In this document: positions 23,566-36,579 of the stretch, piece by piece
Position numbering within the stretch: position 1 is the first letter of the stretch
How the letters are laid out: each line of letters begins with the position of its first letter
Assembly (NCBI GenBank): GCA_964017065.1
Contig: OZ024788.1
Location: 1,258,305-1,322,304, forward strand
Direction: 5' to 3'
Length of the DNA stretch: 64,000 bases
From: Haliclona indistincta
Taxonomy: Eukaryota > Porifera > Demospongiae > Haplosclerida > Chalinidae
Position numbers and translations under genes: made by a program
The notes under the pieces: model-generated
Seen by the model: only the letters and a program-made list of their open reading frames with translations
Told to the model about the DNA's origin: nothing
The model's database searches: none

Positions 23566-24712
23566 ATGGCGGCTGAATGTGACTACCATTTCCAGGCTGG
23601 CTAAGCGCTCGTGAACTACAAAAATCACGGTTAGTGTGTACACTCAACGTATTGTAAACTGGCAGTGTACTTGTTGAGTGCCGGACTCGTAATGGTGGTG
23701 TGCACGCCGTGTATGATTATTAGGTTTGTATAGGTCAAAAACCACCGACACGTGCCATCGGGAGTTGAAAATGGGTTGATTAGTCTGCTTGGTCTCCTTG
23801 CCAGCCATGGTTCGCCTCACAAACGGCTCGTTTGATAAAATAGTAGACCATGTGGTCGTAGACTAGCTCACGTGCACCAGATGCACGTGACCTTTGATAG
23901 ATGCAACCTGTATCTGCCTGTAAAGCGTGATAATACGTATTACAGGCTTTTGTGCAAGTGCTAGCTGTAAATTTATTGTGAACACCAGTGCATATAATAT
24001 AGTGCTTCCATGTATGACCATGAATCAATTTTACAGGATCAAATTTGATGATCCAGGTTGCGGATATGATCTAGACACTAAGCGACTCTCTTGATCAAGG
24101 TTAGGTAGTGTTATTACTTAAATGTGATTGATCGGTATGAATATCTATATAGAATCTCTCAAGAATGTGTACATGGTCAGCTGAGAGATAATAAACGAGC
24201 TAGCTAGCCGGATGTTACTGAAGACACTGTTATTTACTGATCTCATTGGCATCTATAAATACCTTTGCCTGATATTAGCCTCCACTTTTTCTCAGATTTA
24301 TCACTCAGGTGAGAGTAGCTTTATTAGATGCATGCCATGTTAATAATGACACTACTGTTGTATAGATGAGCAACATGTTCTCACACTTGGTCGAGTCTCT
24401 CATCAATCAAGGTACAAAAGTAATGTAGTACTAATTATTGCCTTCATGCAAGGTATTCTCACAGTGTGTAGCTGTTCGCTGAGAGCGGGATTGCTGTAAT
24501 ATTTTCTCAGCTTACAATACTACGTATAAATGCACTGGAATGGCAAGGTAACACTAAGATATGAGTATTTGTTTATTACTGTAGATCTGAAAATTTTCGC
24601 GTATTCATAACTTTAAACTTTCGTTGCATTTATTTTCGTCGGTCATAGGACTGATGAAAATTTAATGAGTCATGACGTTGAAATTTTTTGCTGCTTAAAT
24701 TTTGTTATCGTC
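23566..24712. other. Intergenic, no gene seen
   Basis: AT-rich sequence with short CTAG- and GTAC-type palindromic runs (GCTAGCTAGC near 24190). No open frame that I would defend. Confidence 0.5.
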
Positions 24713-25567
24713 TAATAGAGTAAGTGATTAATAATCGACCGTCATGTATGTTCGGACACCGTATTTTTCGGACTGCTTGAACAGCGCAACCTATCACAAG
24801 AAAGCAACTAGCCAGAGATGTGCTAGGGCATCCACAATGACTTTAGAAATCGATTGCACCACGCTTACGAAACACATTGTCCATAGAATCTCTTTATCGG
24901 ACGTGAGTTTAGATGCTTGGACCGACGCTTTTACCAAGTGTCAACAGCATAGTACTCACCGTTATAGTTACCTGGAAGCTCCAGAGTCTAGCAGCAACAG
25001 CAGCAGCATGTGAGGTACACTGTATGGCCCACACGTGCACGGGATGGCTCACCATACCCACGCTTTCGCATTATTGGGAGAATTTACTTTCGTACCACAG
25101 TCGCTGCAGTCTTTTGAAACTACCCAAATACCATTTCTGTAAACTACGGTTACTAGAAACGGAGCAGACAAAAGAACTGAATATTGCCCGAGTGCCGACT
25201 GACTGTTGTACTAGCCCACATACTCCCAATATTGTGAAAGCAAGGCCATGACGAGTCCCACACCTCGGCGAGTGGGCCGTACTGGGTCTCCTGCACCTCA
25301 CATGCTGCTGCTGCTGTTGCTCTTCCAGATAACCATATGGTGCGTACTATGCTGTTGACACTTGGTACAAGTGTCGGTCCGAGCATCCGAACTCCCTTCC
25401 GATAAAGAGATTCTATGGACAATGTACTTTTCTGTTTCGTACGCGTAGTGCAATCGATTTCTAAGTCATTGTGGATGCCCTAGCACATGAATGCGCTGTT
25501 CGAGCAGTCCGAAAAATACGGCGTCCGAACATACATGACGGTCGATTATTAATCACTTGCTCTATTA
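24713..25567. mobile_element. 0.85-kb foldback element with about 300-bp arms
   Basis: Left arm starts TAATAGAGTAAGTGATTAAT and is mirrored by the right arm ending ATTAATCACTTGCTCTATTA. The arms stay alignable for about 300 bp with point differences and short indels, including the CAGCAGCAGCATGTGAGGT segment on both sides. The left arm reads open as MTLEIDCTTLTKHIVHRISL and onward, and the right arm in reverse partly likewise. This may only reflect lack of stops. No transposase and no clear target duplication. Confidence 0.7.
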
Positions 25568-26913
25568 ACTTGGTCGAACTTGGTAACGTGCATGGCGCTC
25601 TGTTGATAGAGGCTATCACGTCTACAAGGTTGGCCTTGACGATCTCCCTTGGGTGTAGTACCCAAGAAAGAGTACCTTGGGGATCGGAAAGATCGTCCAG
25701 GCGCTTTACATGATGAAGCATAGACATGCTTGATCGATGCAGCTGCTACTACTACATGTGTTTAATGTAAATTTGGTACATCAGAAATTAATTGGGTGAT
25801 CAAAATTTTTGATGCACCAAAATTTTGAAAGAAGAAAATGTTTTGAAGCTGAAAATTTCCAGATCTACAGTATATTGTGTCTTGTCTGATTGACGTGGCA
25901 CTTGATCGAAGTTGGTTGTGCTAAAAGAACTTACTTATTCTCACTAGAACACTTACAGAAGTGGCGGAGAATTCTATTTACAGTTTAAGACTTTTTCAAC
26001 AGTGCGCCACCAATAATTCGAATTTAAGCCATTCAAGAAAGTGAAACAAGAGAAGGTAACCTGATGCACACACACATACCAAGTTATCTTTGTAGAATAG
26101 ACGATGTCTGAAGTGGATGTCACAGGAAGAACGACATGCTGTGTACGCGATTGCTGAACTTCTACTTATGCGAACACAATCATGTGATAAGGTAAATGTA
26201 TTATAATCACACACTGACATCTTTGAATCTTTTCTCAGTGATCGAAAGCTGGATTGGTGTGATACTAATATCTGGTGTACGTAAACTAGAGGTGTAACTG
26301 ATGGCAGGTTTTATACAATGTTGAATGCCCTTATCTGTACTACAGACGTTCAGGTGAGGCTTATAATGTGACTCATGTACATTATTATATGTTTGTACAC
26401 CTGCAGTTTGAAGACGATATGCTAACTTCATTGACAGAGTTGAAGGAGCAGTTCTGATCAAGCAAGAGAAAGTCACAGTGAACAAACTACTTTAAAATAG
26501 TGTATTTTATGTTCCAGTTATTTGTTTTTCATTTGTTGTACTCTTCATGCAAGAATAGTGTCAATAATACTGAAATACAGCGATGATACAAGTTTGATTA
26601 GTTACGTGCATGATAACAACAATGATGATACATGGCTGTATTTACAGTACCGTACTAGAGTGACACCTAAATCAGTACTGATACAATACTGATACAGGCT
26701 TGATACAATATTGATGCTACATGCTCGAAACAATATGGGTGCCCAAATTTCCTGTCACGTATACGACGCTACATGCCCGTATCATATACCGTACATCATT
26801 GATACATGATCCGATTTTTGGTTGTGTACTCGCATCGATCGTCGAAGACGAAGTCATCCGTGTTGAAAATCATTCCATACGTAGCTGCCGTTCGAGGATC
26901 TAGTGCGATCAGG
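25568..26913. other. Intergenic and upstream of 2OG copy 3
   Basis: No gene seen. The last 90 bases (CATCGATCGTCGAAGACGAAGTCAT onward, in part) match the 5' leader of 2OG copies 1 and 2. The GTATAAATAGGG TATA context is missing, so copy 3 has a different promoter. Confidence 0.5.
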
Positions 26914-28993
26914 ATGCCTACATCGCGGTTGTTGAAAATTCTACAGAACGTGAAGAATCCAGGCAGATTTGCAACAGGAGGCCGTGTCGCAGCCATCATC
27001 AATCGTCATCGTTCACCAGTCATCAAAATCGAAGGCATACCCGAGATAAGGCAGCCAATTGATGACCCGGAGGCAAAAGCTATCATTGACAAGTGTTCTC
27101 GAGCTCCCTATGGTCGTGGTGAAGAAACTATAGTGGACACGAGCGTGAGAAAATCATGGCAGCTTGATCCATCACAATTTTCCGTTTCTGATAAATGGAA
27201 TAAATCGCTTGATACTCTCGTCAACGAAGTAAAGCTTGATTTGGGCTTTGCTTCTTCACAAGACGTCTCGTGTGAGCTGTATAAATTATTACTGTATGAA
27301 CCAGGCGGATTCTTCAAGGTGAGAACAGAGCATGCAAGACTAACACGCATCATAAACACTTTGCATGTGTGTCATTAAAATGCAGTAGCTTTCAATATCT
27401 CTTACTCTATAGCCTCACAGAGACACTGAGAAGGTTGATGGTATGTTTGGGACTCTCGTCATACAACTACCATCAGATTACAAGGGAGGACAGCTTGCTG
27501 TACACCATCAAGGAGAGAAGAAGACATTTGACTTTAGCGACAATAGATACCTTACCTATTATGCAGCTTTTTATGCAGACTGTCAGCACGAGATTAGTGA
27601 GGTTACTGAGGGATATCGACTCTGCCTTATCTATAACTTGGTCTCCAGAGCAGCTCAAGCAGTACCACCAGCCATTCCATCAGAGGACAACAGTGATGCT
27701 GTTGCTGAGGTGGTGAAGATTATCAGTGAATGGACAGCAGATGAGAATGGCCCCTCTATAACATTGCATCGTCTAGACCATAAGTACTGTAAATCCAGCC
27801 TCTCATTCAATACACTCAAGAACAAAGATAGAGCTGTTGCTGACGTGCTACTAAACGCAAGAAAGCAAGTCAATTTTGATATGTATCTTACTATTGTAAA
27901 CAAAACAGAATATTGGACTGGCAGTGCAAACCCAGCTACACATCCATGTGGCTACTGCGATGGCTCTTGTGGTGACCACATATCTGATGACCTTAGAGCA
28001 TCAGACCTTAGAGTGTACGACTCTATAACACCTAGTGGCAAGAAGGAACGTGTAAAAGTGACTGAAAAGCAACTGGATGGATTAATGACAACAGATGATG
28101 TAGAGGCAGACAAAGAAGAATTTGCAGAAGCCACAGGCAACGAAGGAGCTACTATTGATAAGACATATTTTCGAACTTTTCTTTTAGTTCGTCCCCATAA
28201 TCTGGCTGCACTTGGATTAGATGGTATGATAGAACGACTAGAAGAGGCTATTGATGATACTCCAAAAGATTCAACAAAATGGAAGCTAGTTGGTGGTGAG
28301 CAGGCTGTATTGACGCACGAGCAACAAGATGTCTGTCGCCAGCTAGCCAACATTGTTTACAATAATGTTCTTCAACAAGAGGATAAAAACTTAAATGGCT
28401 CGTATACAAAGTCTAAAGAAATGGTTCGTCGTATGTTCAAGATCCTCACTATTCTTAACTTGAACACAAAGTTAGAATCTTTATTAGAATTCTTCTTTCA
28501 CCAGAAGAACCGTTTTCCCTTGGTATCTGTCTTGATTCCAGTAGCTAAAGATTTGCATCATCAAGGAATGGACAAAGATGGCATTCTTCTCTCTCGTTGC
28601 ATCAAGGCTCTAGATGATCAGATTAGCTCTACTTCAGTTCCTTGTGAACCAACCAACCAGTCTCTAGATATCACTCTTAAATGCACTTGCAATGACTGTA
28701 AGAAGCTACAGGCATTTCTTGTACACCCAAATCAGACTCAGTTTGTAATCGATGGTGACTTTAGAGCAAGTGATCATCTTGAGAAAGAACTACATACATC
28801 ATGTCCACAGTTTGAAGATTTTGACTTCCGTGGAATGCAGGTTGTTCTGACGAAGACTCATCGTACTTTCGAGACAAAACTGCAAGAATATCAAGACAAC
28901 CTGAAGACGCTTGATGACCTTCGTCAACTTTCTCAATCAGCTGCCGATAGTGGTGATGAACCTTCAGCAACACACAGGAAACTTGATATGTAA
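26914..28993 (+). CDS. 2OG/Fe(II)-dependent oxygenase copy 3 (open, internally shortened)
   Basis: Spliced model 26914-27318 plus 27413-28993 (GT at 27319, AG at 27411-27412), 661 residues. A Fe(II)/2-oxoglutarate oxygenase of the prolyl-4-hydroxylase-like superfamily: HxD at H137-R138-D139 (KPHRDTEK, formed across the splice), distal His194 in DCQHE, and Arg204 in EGYR for 2-oxoglutarate. The C-terminal region has CTCNDC at 559-564, a possible metal-binding cluster, and a polar tail ending HRKLDM. ATG 26914 (MPTSRLLKIL) aligns with copies 1 and 2. Relative to them it lacks about 260 bp between KWK and LVGGE, removing part of the middle domain but keeping frame. Substrate unknown. It is convergent with the complete NLR 1.7 kb downstream and is the only copy open end to end. 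Confidence 0.85.
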
Positions 28994-30706
28994 TATACTC
29001 TCAGTCTAGTATGTAATAAACTGCTGTTTTTGGGTTTATGTATTGATTTTCTTGAAAAGTCTTCATTTTAATTGTAACACACTACGTCAACATTTGAATC
29101 TAACCAGTCTATATCTAGTACTGCAGGAAACTTTCGGACAGAGCTGGTGGTACAGTAGTGGGAGCTCTGTTAGAGAGATAATAAGTTATGTGAGATCAGT
29201 GCATGCCTCTGTAGTTACCTCCCACATGACTGTGCTGACAATGCAGCATAGTAGAATTTTGTCCATCGTGCGGTTTTGCTTCAAAAATGTGGTTGGTACA
29301 GCCATTAATGGATGAAGTGTTGATTGCACGCAAGCTGGTCGGCAACAAAGACCCTAGCCTTGAGCTCCAAAAAGGTTTAACTTAGGGTGGAGACAATAAA
29401 AAGAATAAATATTATTTTATTCTCTTGTATGCGTAATAGCCTCTACAAAATTTGTTCGTTATGCCAGCAATATTATGCTCGATGCTTTGACCTCTTTACT
29501 ATGCTCAAAATATATTGATATTATTGTTAATCATTATGATAAGCAGCATTCGCTTTACATGTGTCACAAGCACGTTGGTCCCGCATTATTATCAGCAAAC
29601 ATGCCGAAGGACAAACACCAACTATAGTGGAGCAGCCTACTACAATAGAGTTTAACTAGTGTGGAAGAGATGAGCATGAAGAGCAGGGACACATAAGTAC
29701 ACGATATGTCAGATTGGAAGTAAGAATTGAAATGATTACATGTATAAAAATAGAAAATTTTTTATGCTTTGAAATGGAAGAGATAAATCAATTGAAGAAA
29801 GGACGTTCCATAGTCTAATGATTAGAAATAGTGACCAGTTACAGTGTGACAGAGTTTGTGTTTAAATTTTCCAGCGAATACATCAGTAACTTGGTATTGA
29901 TCAAACGAGATTTGCAGGAAGTATGTCGTGAATAATTGTTGAGGATGTATCGTGTGGCTCGCCTTTAGACACTTTCGAGGCACAGTATGTCTTTCACAAG
30001 ATGAGGTCTCCACAGCTGAGAACAGTACGAGAGTTTACTACGTATAAGGAGGTAAAGACTTTTCCTCAGACCTAGTGAGGTGGAGGATACTGGGGGACAC
30101 CCGATCTTACAGGTAACAAGTCAGATGAGGAGCCTTCAATGTGTACAAGATGTGATCATGAACGATCATTAAGGTAAGATCTAAACCAGAACCAGAGGGG
30201 TCCAGTTATACCAAACAACCACAGTCTATACAGAAAATCAATAAATCAATCGAATTTTTGTACTGAATTCACTTTTGCTTTAAGTCTTTGTACCCCGTTC
30301 ATTTCTATGACCCCAACAACTTCCTTCCTATTTTTTCTCGTTCCAGTTCCTTCTCTAAATCTTTTTTCCCTCTACCATTCTTCTGTGGAACTCTTTAGAT
30401 TCTTCCATTAAGTCTTCACTCTCTCTGTCCAGTTTTTCGTATCACATCTCTAGACATTACTATTAAACCCACTCCACTGTACTAAACATAATAACTCACT
30501 ACTGTCTACCATAACAAATAAATTATTAATAATAATTTTTTTTAATAGCCCCTGGCTATTGAGCGTTATTTTTTTCCCATAAAAAATGACTGCACCGCTA
30601 TGTTTGAATCAAGAATAATAAAATTATATTTTATCATTGTTTAGTAGCAAACAATATAACTCAAGCATTAGTTATTATGCAAAATTAATTTTGGTCTCAG
30701 TTCAAC
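28994..30706. other. Intergenic between convergent 2OG copy 3 and NLR
   Basis: Contains the homologue of the minisatellite insertion point (about 29135-29160), here with roughly one 19-bp unit (GACAGAGCTGGTGGTACAG) instead of an array. A non-shared stretch of about 0.7 kb (29580-30240) has no recognisable gene. After 30250 it matches the spacer before the NLR fragments. Confidence 0.65.
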
Positions 30707-33700
30707 TCAGTTTATACATGTTAGAGAACTAGAACGAGTCATTGTTCTGCTGCGCATGCGACCGTTTGCAGGTTCATTTGAATTCATTATTTGCAACAGA
30801 AGAGGTGGTTGCCTATCTCTGGCCGCATCTTGAAGTGTCTGTATTGGTGTTTTCCTTAGCCTTGGGTCTATATTTGTAACTACAGATGCTGGTCTTGGAT
30901 AGCTACTAGACAACTGATTTTCATGATCATCATCGTCCTTAGTACTAACGATAAGTGTCAGATCATTGAGTTCTTGATTTGATTTAAGCACTTCAGCCAG
31001 ACTTAACGGCCCAATGACAGTGTCCTCAACAAGGAGCTTTTTAAGATTTGTGTTTCTGCGGAGGAGACCTTGGATTTTACATTCAAAATCTAATAATTTG
31101 CCTTTTAAATGCACTGCTTCTAGCGATGAAGAACCAAAAAGAGCCTCGAGTATATCGAGGTCAATCTTCTTACAACTATCCAGTTCAATCTTTTTTAAAA
31201 ATGCACAGCTCTTCAGAAAATCTTCTAGAACTCCGGAATCTTCCCTTTCAAATTCAACAAAGTAGAGCTGAAGGCAGTGAAGATTGTAGCAATACTTGTT
31301 TATTATTGGCTGCAATACTTTAAAAGGAGCACTTAGAAGTTTTAGTACTTGTATCGTTCCTGCCTGCCATGTCCTGTCCAATCTGCCCTCTTCAAAACCT
31401 TTTATAAAGAAATCAGCTTCTTCTTCACTATGCACAGTAATATTCCACTGCCCACCAATACGACAGATACAATGACCTATGACGTAATAGTCAAATGGCA
31501 TTTTCCCACTTACACTAATTGCTCTTTTATTGAATAACATTTCACAAAGTATTGGAATTCTTTGCATGATGGTATCGCATTCGTACACACAACGAACCAC
31601 TTGAATTAGATTGTGCTGGTCTTCTATAATAAGTTGAAGTATATTTCCCACTTTCGAACACAAACTATCACCATTTTGTGCACAGCAGAAACCGGTCAAG
31701 AACCTTAAAACTTCTCTTTTACCAAATGAAGACGGTATTTCTGATTCGGTAAACAATATGTGGAGAGCAGCCAAATATTCTTGTAGTATCAGATGCAGGT
31801 AACTAAACTCATATGTAGGACCAAAGACCTTCAGCTTCAGCTTAATTTGCATCAAACCAAGATGATCGAAACCATAGATAAGAGTATACGTGTACTTCTC
31901 ACTAGTCAAACCCTCATAAGCAATATGGACCAATTTATAAAATTGATCACGCACCAAAGGAGGAAGTTTGTTAACATCTTCTCGGCTTTGGAAAGATGGA
32001 GGCATAACAAACTCATCTGGCACCTGTTCTTCCCGAACTAAATGCCGACGAACAAGGCTGCGAGTTAGAGCATCAAACAGATGATTCATAGTTTTTATTT
32101 GAGGAAAATCAGTGTCTTCAAATATGCTAGCAACAATGAAAGCATTTAGGGGAAGATACATCATTCCTTTTACGATAACATTACTGTTGATGTACTGCAG
32201 GAAATGGTCTGACTTACTTCTAGCATACTCTTCAACTTTTTCTCTAGTGAATCCCAAAATCTTTAAATGTCTATCAAATTGATATTTGGACAAGTCAGCA
32301 GTAGCTGAAGAGCGACTGGTTACGACTAGTGTGGCATCTGGCAGCTGCCCACCAATAATAAGGTCTATAAATAAAGAGCCTTTCTTTCGCTGTTCACGAG
32401 GAAGCTCATCAAAACCATCAAGAATAAGCAACATACCATTACCCCGACCAAATGCTGTCAAAAGTTCGTTCATGTTTCCATATTGTGGCAAAATATCTTC
32501 AAGAAGCTTTGCTCTTTGAACTTCTTTCAATTTGACCAGTACTACTATCTTGTATTGTCTCATAGTTTGTAGCTCCTCCCACTTGTGACGCATCTGCCAT
32601 ACTAGTGTACTTTTGCCAATACCTGGTGAACCCTCCACTAGAACACACCGCACAGGTGCACCACTATCTCTGGGCTTAAGAATGTCATTCAGCTTTAAAA
32701 AAGTATCTTCAGTTATATCACGAGTGTTTCTGTCTGCCTCACAAAACGTACTAGTGACAACAGCTAGCTCAACATATATGGTAGAAGGCAAACCATCACA
32801 ATTAGGGAGTGGATGTCGAAAACTCTTGAGGTACCTAGCATATTCGTCAATAACTAAAATACGAAAAAAAACTTTTAAAAATCATTATTATTAATTTTCA
32901 CTTACCAAGTTCTGTTGCATTATTACTTGATCGATTGGCTATTATAGGAATATAAAACGATTAATCATAATTATCAGAAAAATTAATTTTGTATCTTTAC
33001 CAATGCGATCTAGTATTACATAACGTGGCTTTTGTTTGCAAAATTTCTTTTTACCTGAAATAAAACAAACATTTTCACAACATTAACATAATAATTATAG
33101 TTACCTATACAAGCAATGCAGGTAGAGATGAGACCAATAAGTGCAGCCACAATTGGTGCCGTGATTGAAAAAACAGTATTTAGTTCATGAGTATCTATGG
33201 ATAAAAAATGAGACAACATTCATTCAAGTTTGATTTTGCAGTGCATGATGAATGTTAAATAAACAGTTTAAAAGTATACATGTTCAATGTAGTAAGAACT
33301 GGATTCAGAATACAGTGGAACCCCTCTTAGTCTTAGAGGACACCCACATCCCTTTATAATGGACACTTACTGAATCTGAAATATAACCCACAAGTGACAT
33401 AAAGTACAGTAAACCCTGACCAGAGGACACCCTCTCAATACTGGACTATTGCTTTTTTTGGTCTCAATGGCGTCCACCTTAGAGAGGTCCCACTGTAGTC
33501 AACAGCAATTCAATCAGGTTTGAAGCCCAACAATGATGTAGGATTTCAATCTGCAATTTGTAGTTGGATACAGCCTGTGCACATAATGACACAGGCTGAA
33601 ATGCAAATGTAATGTTGTGCAACCAGTAAGGATTGCTTGGAAAGATGCTTTCAGTAGATAATAAAAACAGTCAGTTGATAATCACAACATCCGCAATTAT

Positions 33701-34339
33701 GATGAAAACTTCATAAAGTATGTACATAATCACACACATGCATTCGCTGATAGACTGCAATCTCACTATATATTTGTCACACTCATTTTTGGTTATTGGC
33801 AAATAGCTAGCTACATGTATAGGCTAACTGTAAAAATTAAAGTGACCTCTGAGTAACTACCTGGACTAAAATAAACCATCACATTGCAGTATCGTCTGAG
33901 GGATGGCTGGGTATAGCTACCTAAATAATTATAGCAATAGCCTATTACCATTGTACTACACTGTACTGAAAATTCAATAAGGCTACAGTTGTATATTAAA
34001 ATATTGTTTTTATCAGCTTATCATCACATAGTAAGCCTTACTCATCCAGCTGTATATACTGGTGGGCACTTGCATGACTGAAGTTTCCGGCCTTATCGTT
34101 ACTATACTAGCACGCCCCTTGTTTTGCTGACTGGCGCAGGTACCTGTCTATGCCCATAAGTACTTTCATAATTATAGCACTTTTACATAGTACAATATTA
34201 TAGCTTAGTTAACGTATAACAACCTACCGGTGTTGTTTGCCTGTGCGGAGAGTGGATAAGCTTTAGCATGGAAGAAAATGAATGTCCAATAGAAGAACAC
34301 TTGGTAAATATAGCAGATCAATAACGAAACAGGCTTCAT
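30707..34339 (-). CDS. Membrane-anchored NLR: signal peptide, TM, NACHT, LRR-like
   Basis: Five reverse-strand exons with GT/AG junctions and matching phases: 34339-34228, 33194-33105, 33054-33001, 32938-32906 and 32853-30707; 811 residues. Residues 1-27 are a signal peptide (hydrophobic LLICYIYQVFFYW ... FHAKA). A short ectodomain with an NNT glycosylation site follows. About 45-67 is a TM helix (PIVAALIGLISTCIACI), then a basic stop-transfer KKKFCKQK. After the conserved EYARYLKSF segment comes NACHT: Walker A GSPGIGKST (171-179), Walker B LLILDGFDEL (238-247), sensor-like TSRSSA (275-280). Next are a winged-helix/HD2 region with LILQEYLAALHI and an LRR-like C-terminus. NLRs are innate-immunity STAND ATPases, normally cytosolic; this one would sit on a membrane with NACHT in the cytosol. 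No DEATH or CARD is seen. Two truncated copies lie at 4524 and 12521. Confidence 0.88.
33313..33495. mobile_element. Mariner-type MITE in NLR intron 1
   Basis: Ends CAGTGGAACC and GGTCCCACTG form short inverted repeats flanked by TA on both sides (33311-33312 and 33496-33497), the Tc1/mariner target duplication. Lies between exons 1 and 2 of the NLR. Related sequence (GGGTTTCACTG end) occurs near 39335-39470. Non-coding. Confidence 0.7.
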
Positions 34340-34961
34340 ATCGGCTGATGCAACCTGGCGCGTCGGAGTAAAATCACGTAACAGGTTTCACTACTGGCAG
34401 TCTCTCAGTCTTCATACATCAATTATTTTGTAGAAGCACTGATCACGCGTGCACGTAATTTGTCTCGGGTAGTACCCTGTGCCACGCCAATAAATTTGCG
34501 GTTTGTTAGTTATTACAGCTCACATGCATGATTGGTAGCTCACCAAACTAGTACATAGATAATTATTGTAACATATAAATTAAATATCTATGGCTAGTAC
34601 AATATTATGTACATGTACTACTTCAATCGCAAACTGGAATTAAGTGCATGTCATTAGGTGAAACTACCGTAAAATTGAGTGAGTAAGTCAGTGATGTATC
34701 TAATGATATACATGTACGTACATACAGTTCAATTCGTGTTCAACAGAGACTCAGTCGATTACTGTAAAGTACAGAAACTGCACTTGAAAAGTCAAATTAA
34801 TTATTATTGACAAGAAACCATTATTACTGTGCCTCATGCATAAAGTGTAATAACAGGAAAGGCATTTGTTTTAAAGATTTAGTTGTCTTTCGCACTAAGT
34901 AGTGCTGTTTGAGGTCATGGTTTATCTCTCATAGTCTTGTGTTCAATATAACAGATCAAGT
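34340..34961. other. Upstream of NLR, no gene seen
   Basis: AT-rich. Would contain the NLR promoter (reverse strand). I see no clear TATA box or other element to name. Confidence 0.45.
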
Positions 34962-35031
34962 ACAGTTCAAGAAACAGTAGTAGCACCTCTTTGCGAACTG
35001 GGTTCTTAACATCATCAACCTGTACAACAGA
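34962..35031 (-). pseudogene. Decayed CKAP5 exon (TOG5 start)
   Basis: GAAACAGTAG...GCACCTC...CATCAACCTGTACAACAG matches, with substitutions, the 5' half of the CKAP5 exon at 50974-51109 and its splice acceptor. Isolated relic about 16 kb from the nearest CKAP5 copy. Confidence 0.6.
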
Positions 35032-35217
35032 TTAATGATCATGACCCATGACAGTATCACATAATTATACAGTGGATTTCACTTCCACTTATTGTAAAGC
35101 CAACAACATAATATTTTCAATATTATACTTTTAATGTATTAATTTTATTTTTAGAATATGATTGCAGGGTGCAGTCGCTCGGTACACATCAGCTAGTGCA
35201 GTCGCTCGGTACACATT

Positions 35218-36579
35218 TTTTTTTCATTTCAAAGACATGTGAATAGCAACTATAGTGCTAATTAAAGGATGAAGAGAGGAGAGACTTCAATTATGAGAGA
35301 GAATGAGCCGATTTAATAGATACAGGGAGACTATTCCAGAGTTTGATTGACGATGGATAAAATAAATTAAAATAATTATGAAGATGATTTGCAGTGAATT
35401 GGAATAAAATTAAATGGAGAATGATTACGGGAAAAATAAGATTGGATAGGAGGAGTTTGAAGTGGAGAATTGATTGAATGAGAAAGATGATTTTTTAACT
35501 TGAAAATTGTTAGAATTTTAGCAGATCTCCTTAATTCGTTGTGCCAAATTTGTAACTTTTAGGGAGGAGAGAAGGAGGTTGTAGTCTGTGGACCATGATT
35601 TTGAAACCAGTTTTAAGGAAAAACATTGAACAGATTCAAGGGCTGAGATGGTAGTCAAGGAAGATGGATCCCATATGACGGAACAGTATTCAAGAATTGG
35701 ACGAACCAGAGTGAAGTAGAGAGTTAATAAGGTGGAAGAAGTGCAATGTAGATAAAAGTGACGGTATATCAGCCCAAGCACCTTCTTAGCCTTTTTACAG
35801 ATGTTTTGGATATGTGATGACCATGAGAGATTCGGTTTGAATAGAAGACCCAGATATTTGAAGGAGTAGACTCTTTCAAGAGTGATATCTGAGATCATCA
35901 CAGGAGGGAGAGAGTCAAAATAGGCCTGAGGGCGGAAAGAAAAAATCATATACTTAGACTTTTGAGTATTTAGCTTCAGAGATTTCTCAGAAAGTCTAAG
36001 GTTGATTGCTTGAAGTTGAGAAGTCACAGAGAAACATCAGAAGTAGAAAAAATTTGGTGTAACAGAAGAATGTCATCAGCATAAATGAACATACGAGACA
36101 AAAATTCAGGGTCAAGATCAGGAATATCATTGATATAAATAATAAATAGTAGGGGACCTAGTATTGACCCCTGAGGGACACCAGACAGAACAGGCAGAGT
36201 AGAAGATACACTATTGCCAACTTTTACTGACTGAGTTCTATTAGCAAGATATGAACAGAACCAGGAATAAAGGTGACTGGGAAGACCAATAGAGCTAAGC
36301 TTGTGCAGTAGACCCGAATGACTGACTGAGTCGAAAGCTTTCCTAATATCAAGGAAGACTCCACAAACTGGAGTAGAGTGATCTAATGAGGAGTGAATAG
36401 CTTGGGTTGCCACAATCAGAGCATCGGCTGTAGAACGAGAAGGAAGAAAACCGAATTGATTACGGGAGATAAGAGAATTAGAGTAAAGAAAATCAAGAAG
36501 AATATTAGCAATGTGTTTTCTAAGAGCTTTGACACAATTGATAGCAGCGAGATTGGTCTGTAATCTGAAGGTGCAGCAG
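35218..36579 (-). mobile_element. 5'-truncated non-LTR retrotransposon (LINE) with 32-bp target duplication
   Basis: Reverse-strand reverse transcriptase fragment. It shows DYRPISLLSIVSK, NQFGFLPSRSTADAL, FLDIRKAFDSVSH, SGVPQGSILGPLLF and the catalytic YADD, followed by thumb-like sequence (NTQKSKYMIFSF). Frame breaks lie near 36510 and 36025, so it is inactive. A T-run on the plus strand (35218-35225) is the poly-A tail. A 32-bp direct repeat starting ACATCAGCTAGTGCAGTCGC lies at 35186-35217 and 36580-36611 with one mismatch, marking the insertion. The RT is of the Jockey/CR1 general type; clade not resolved. Confidence 0.85.
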
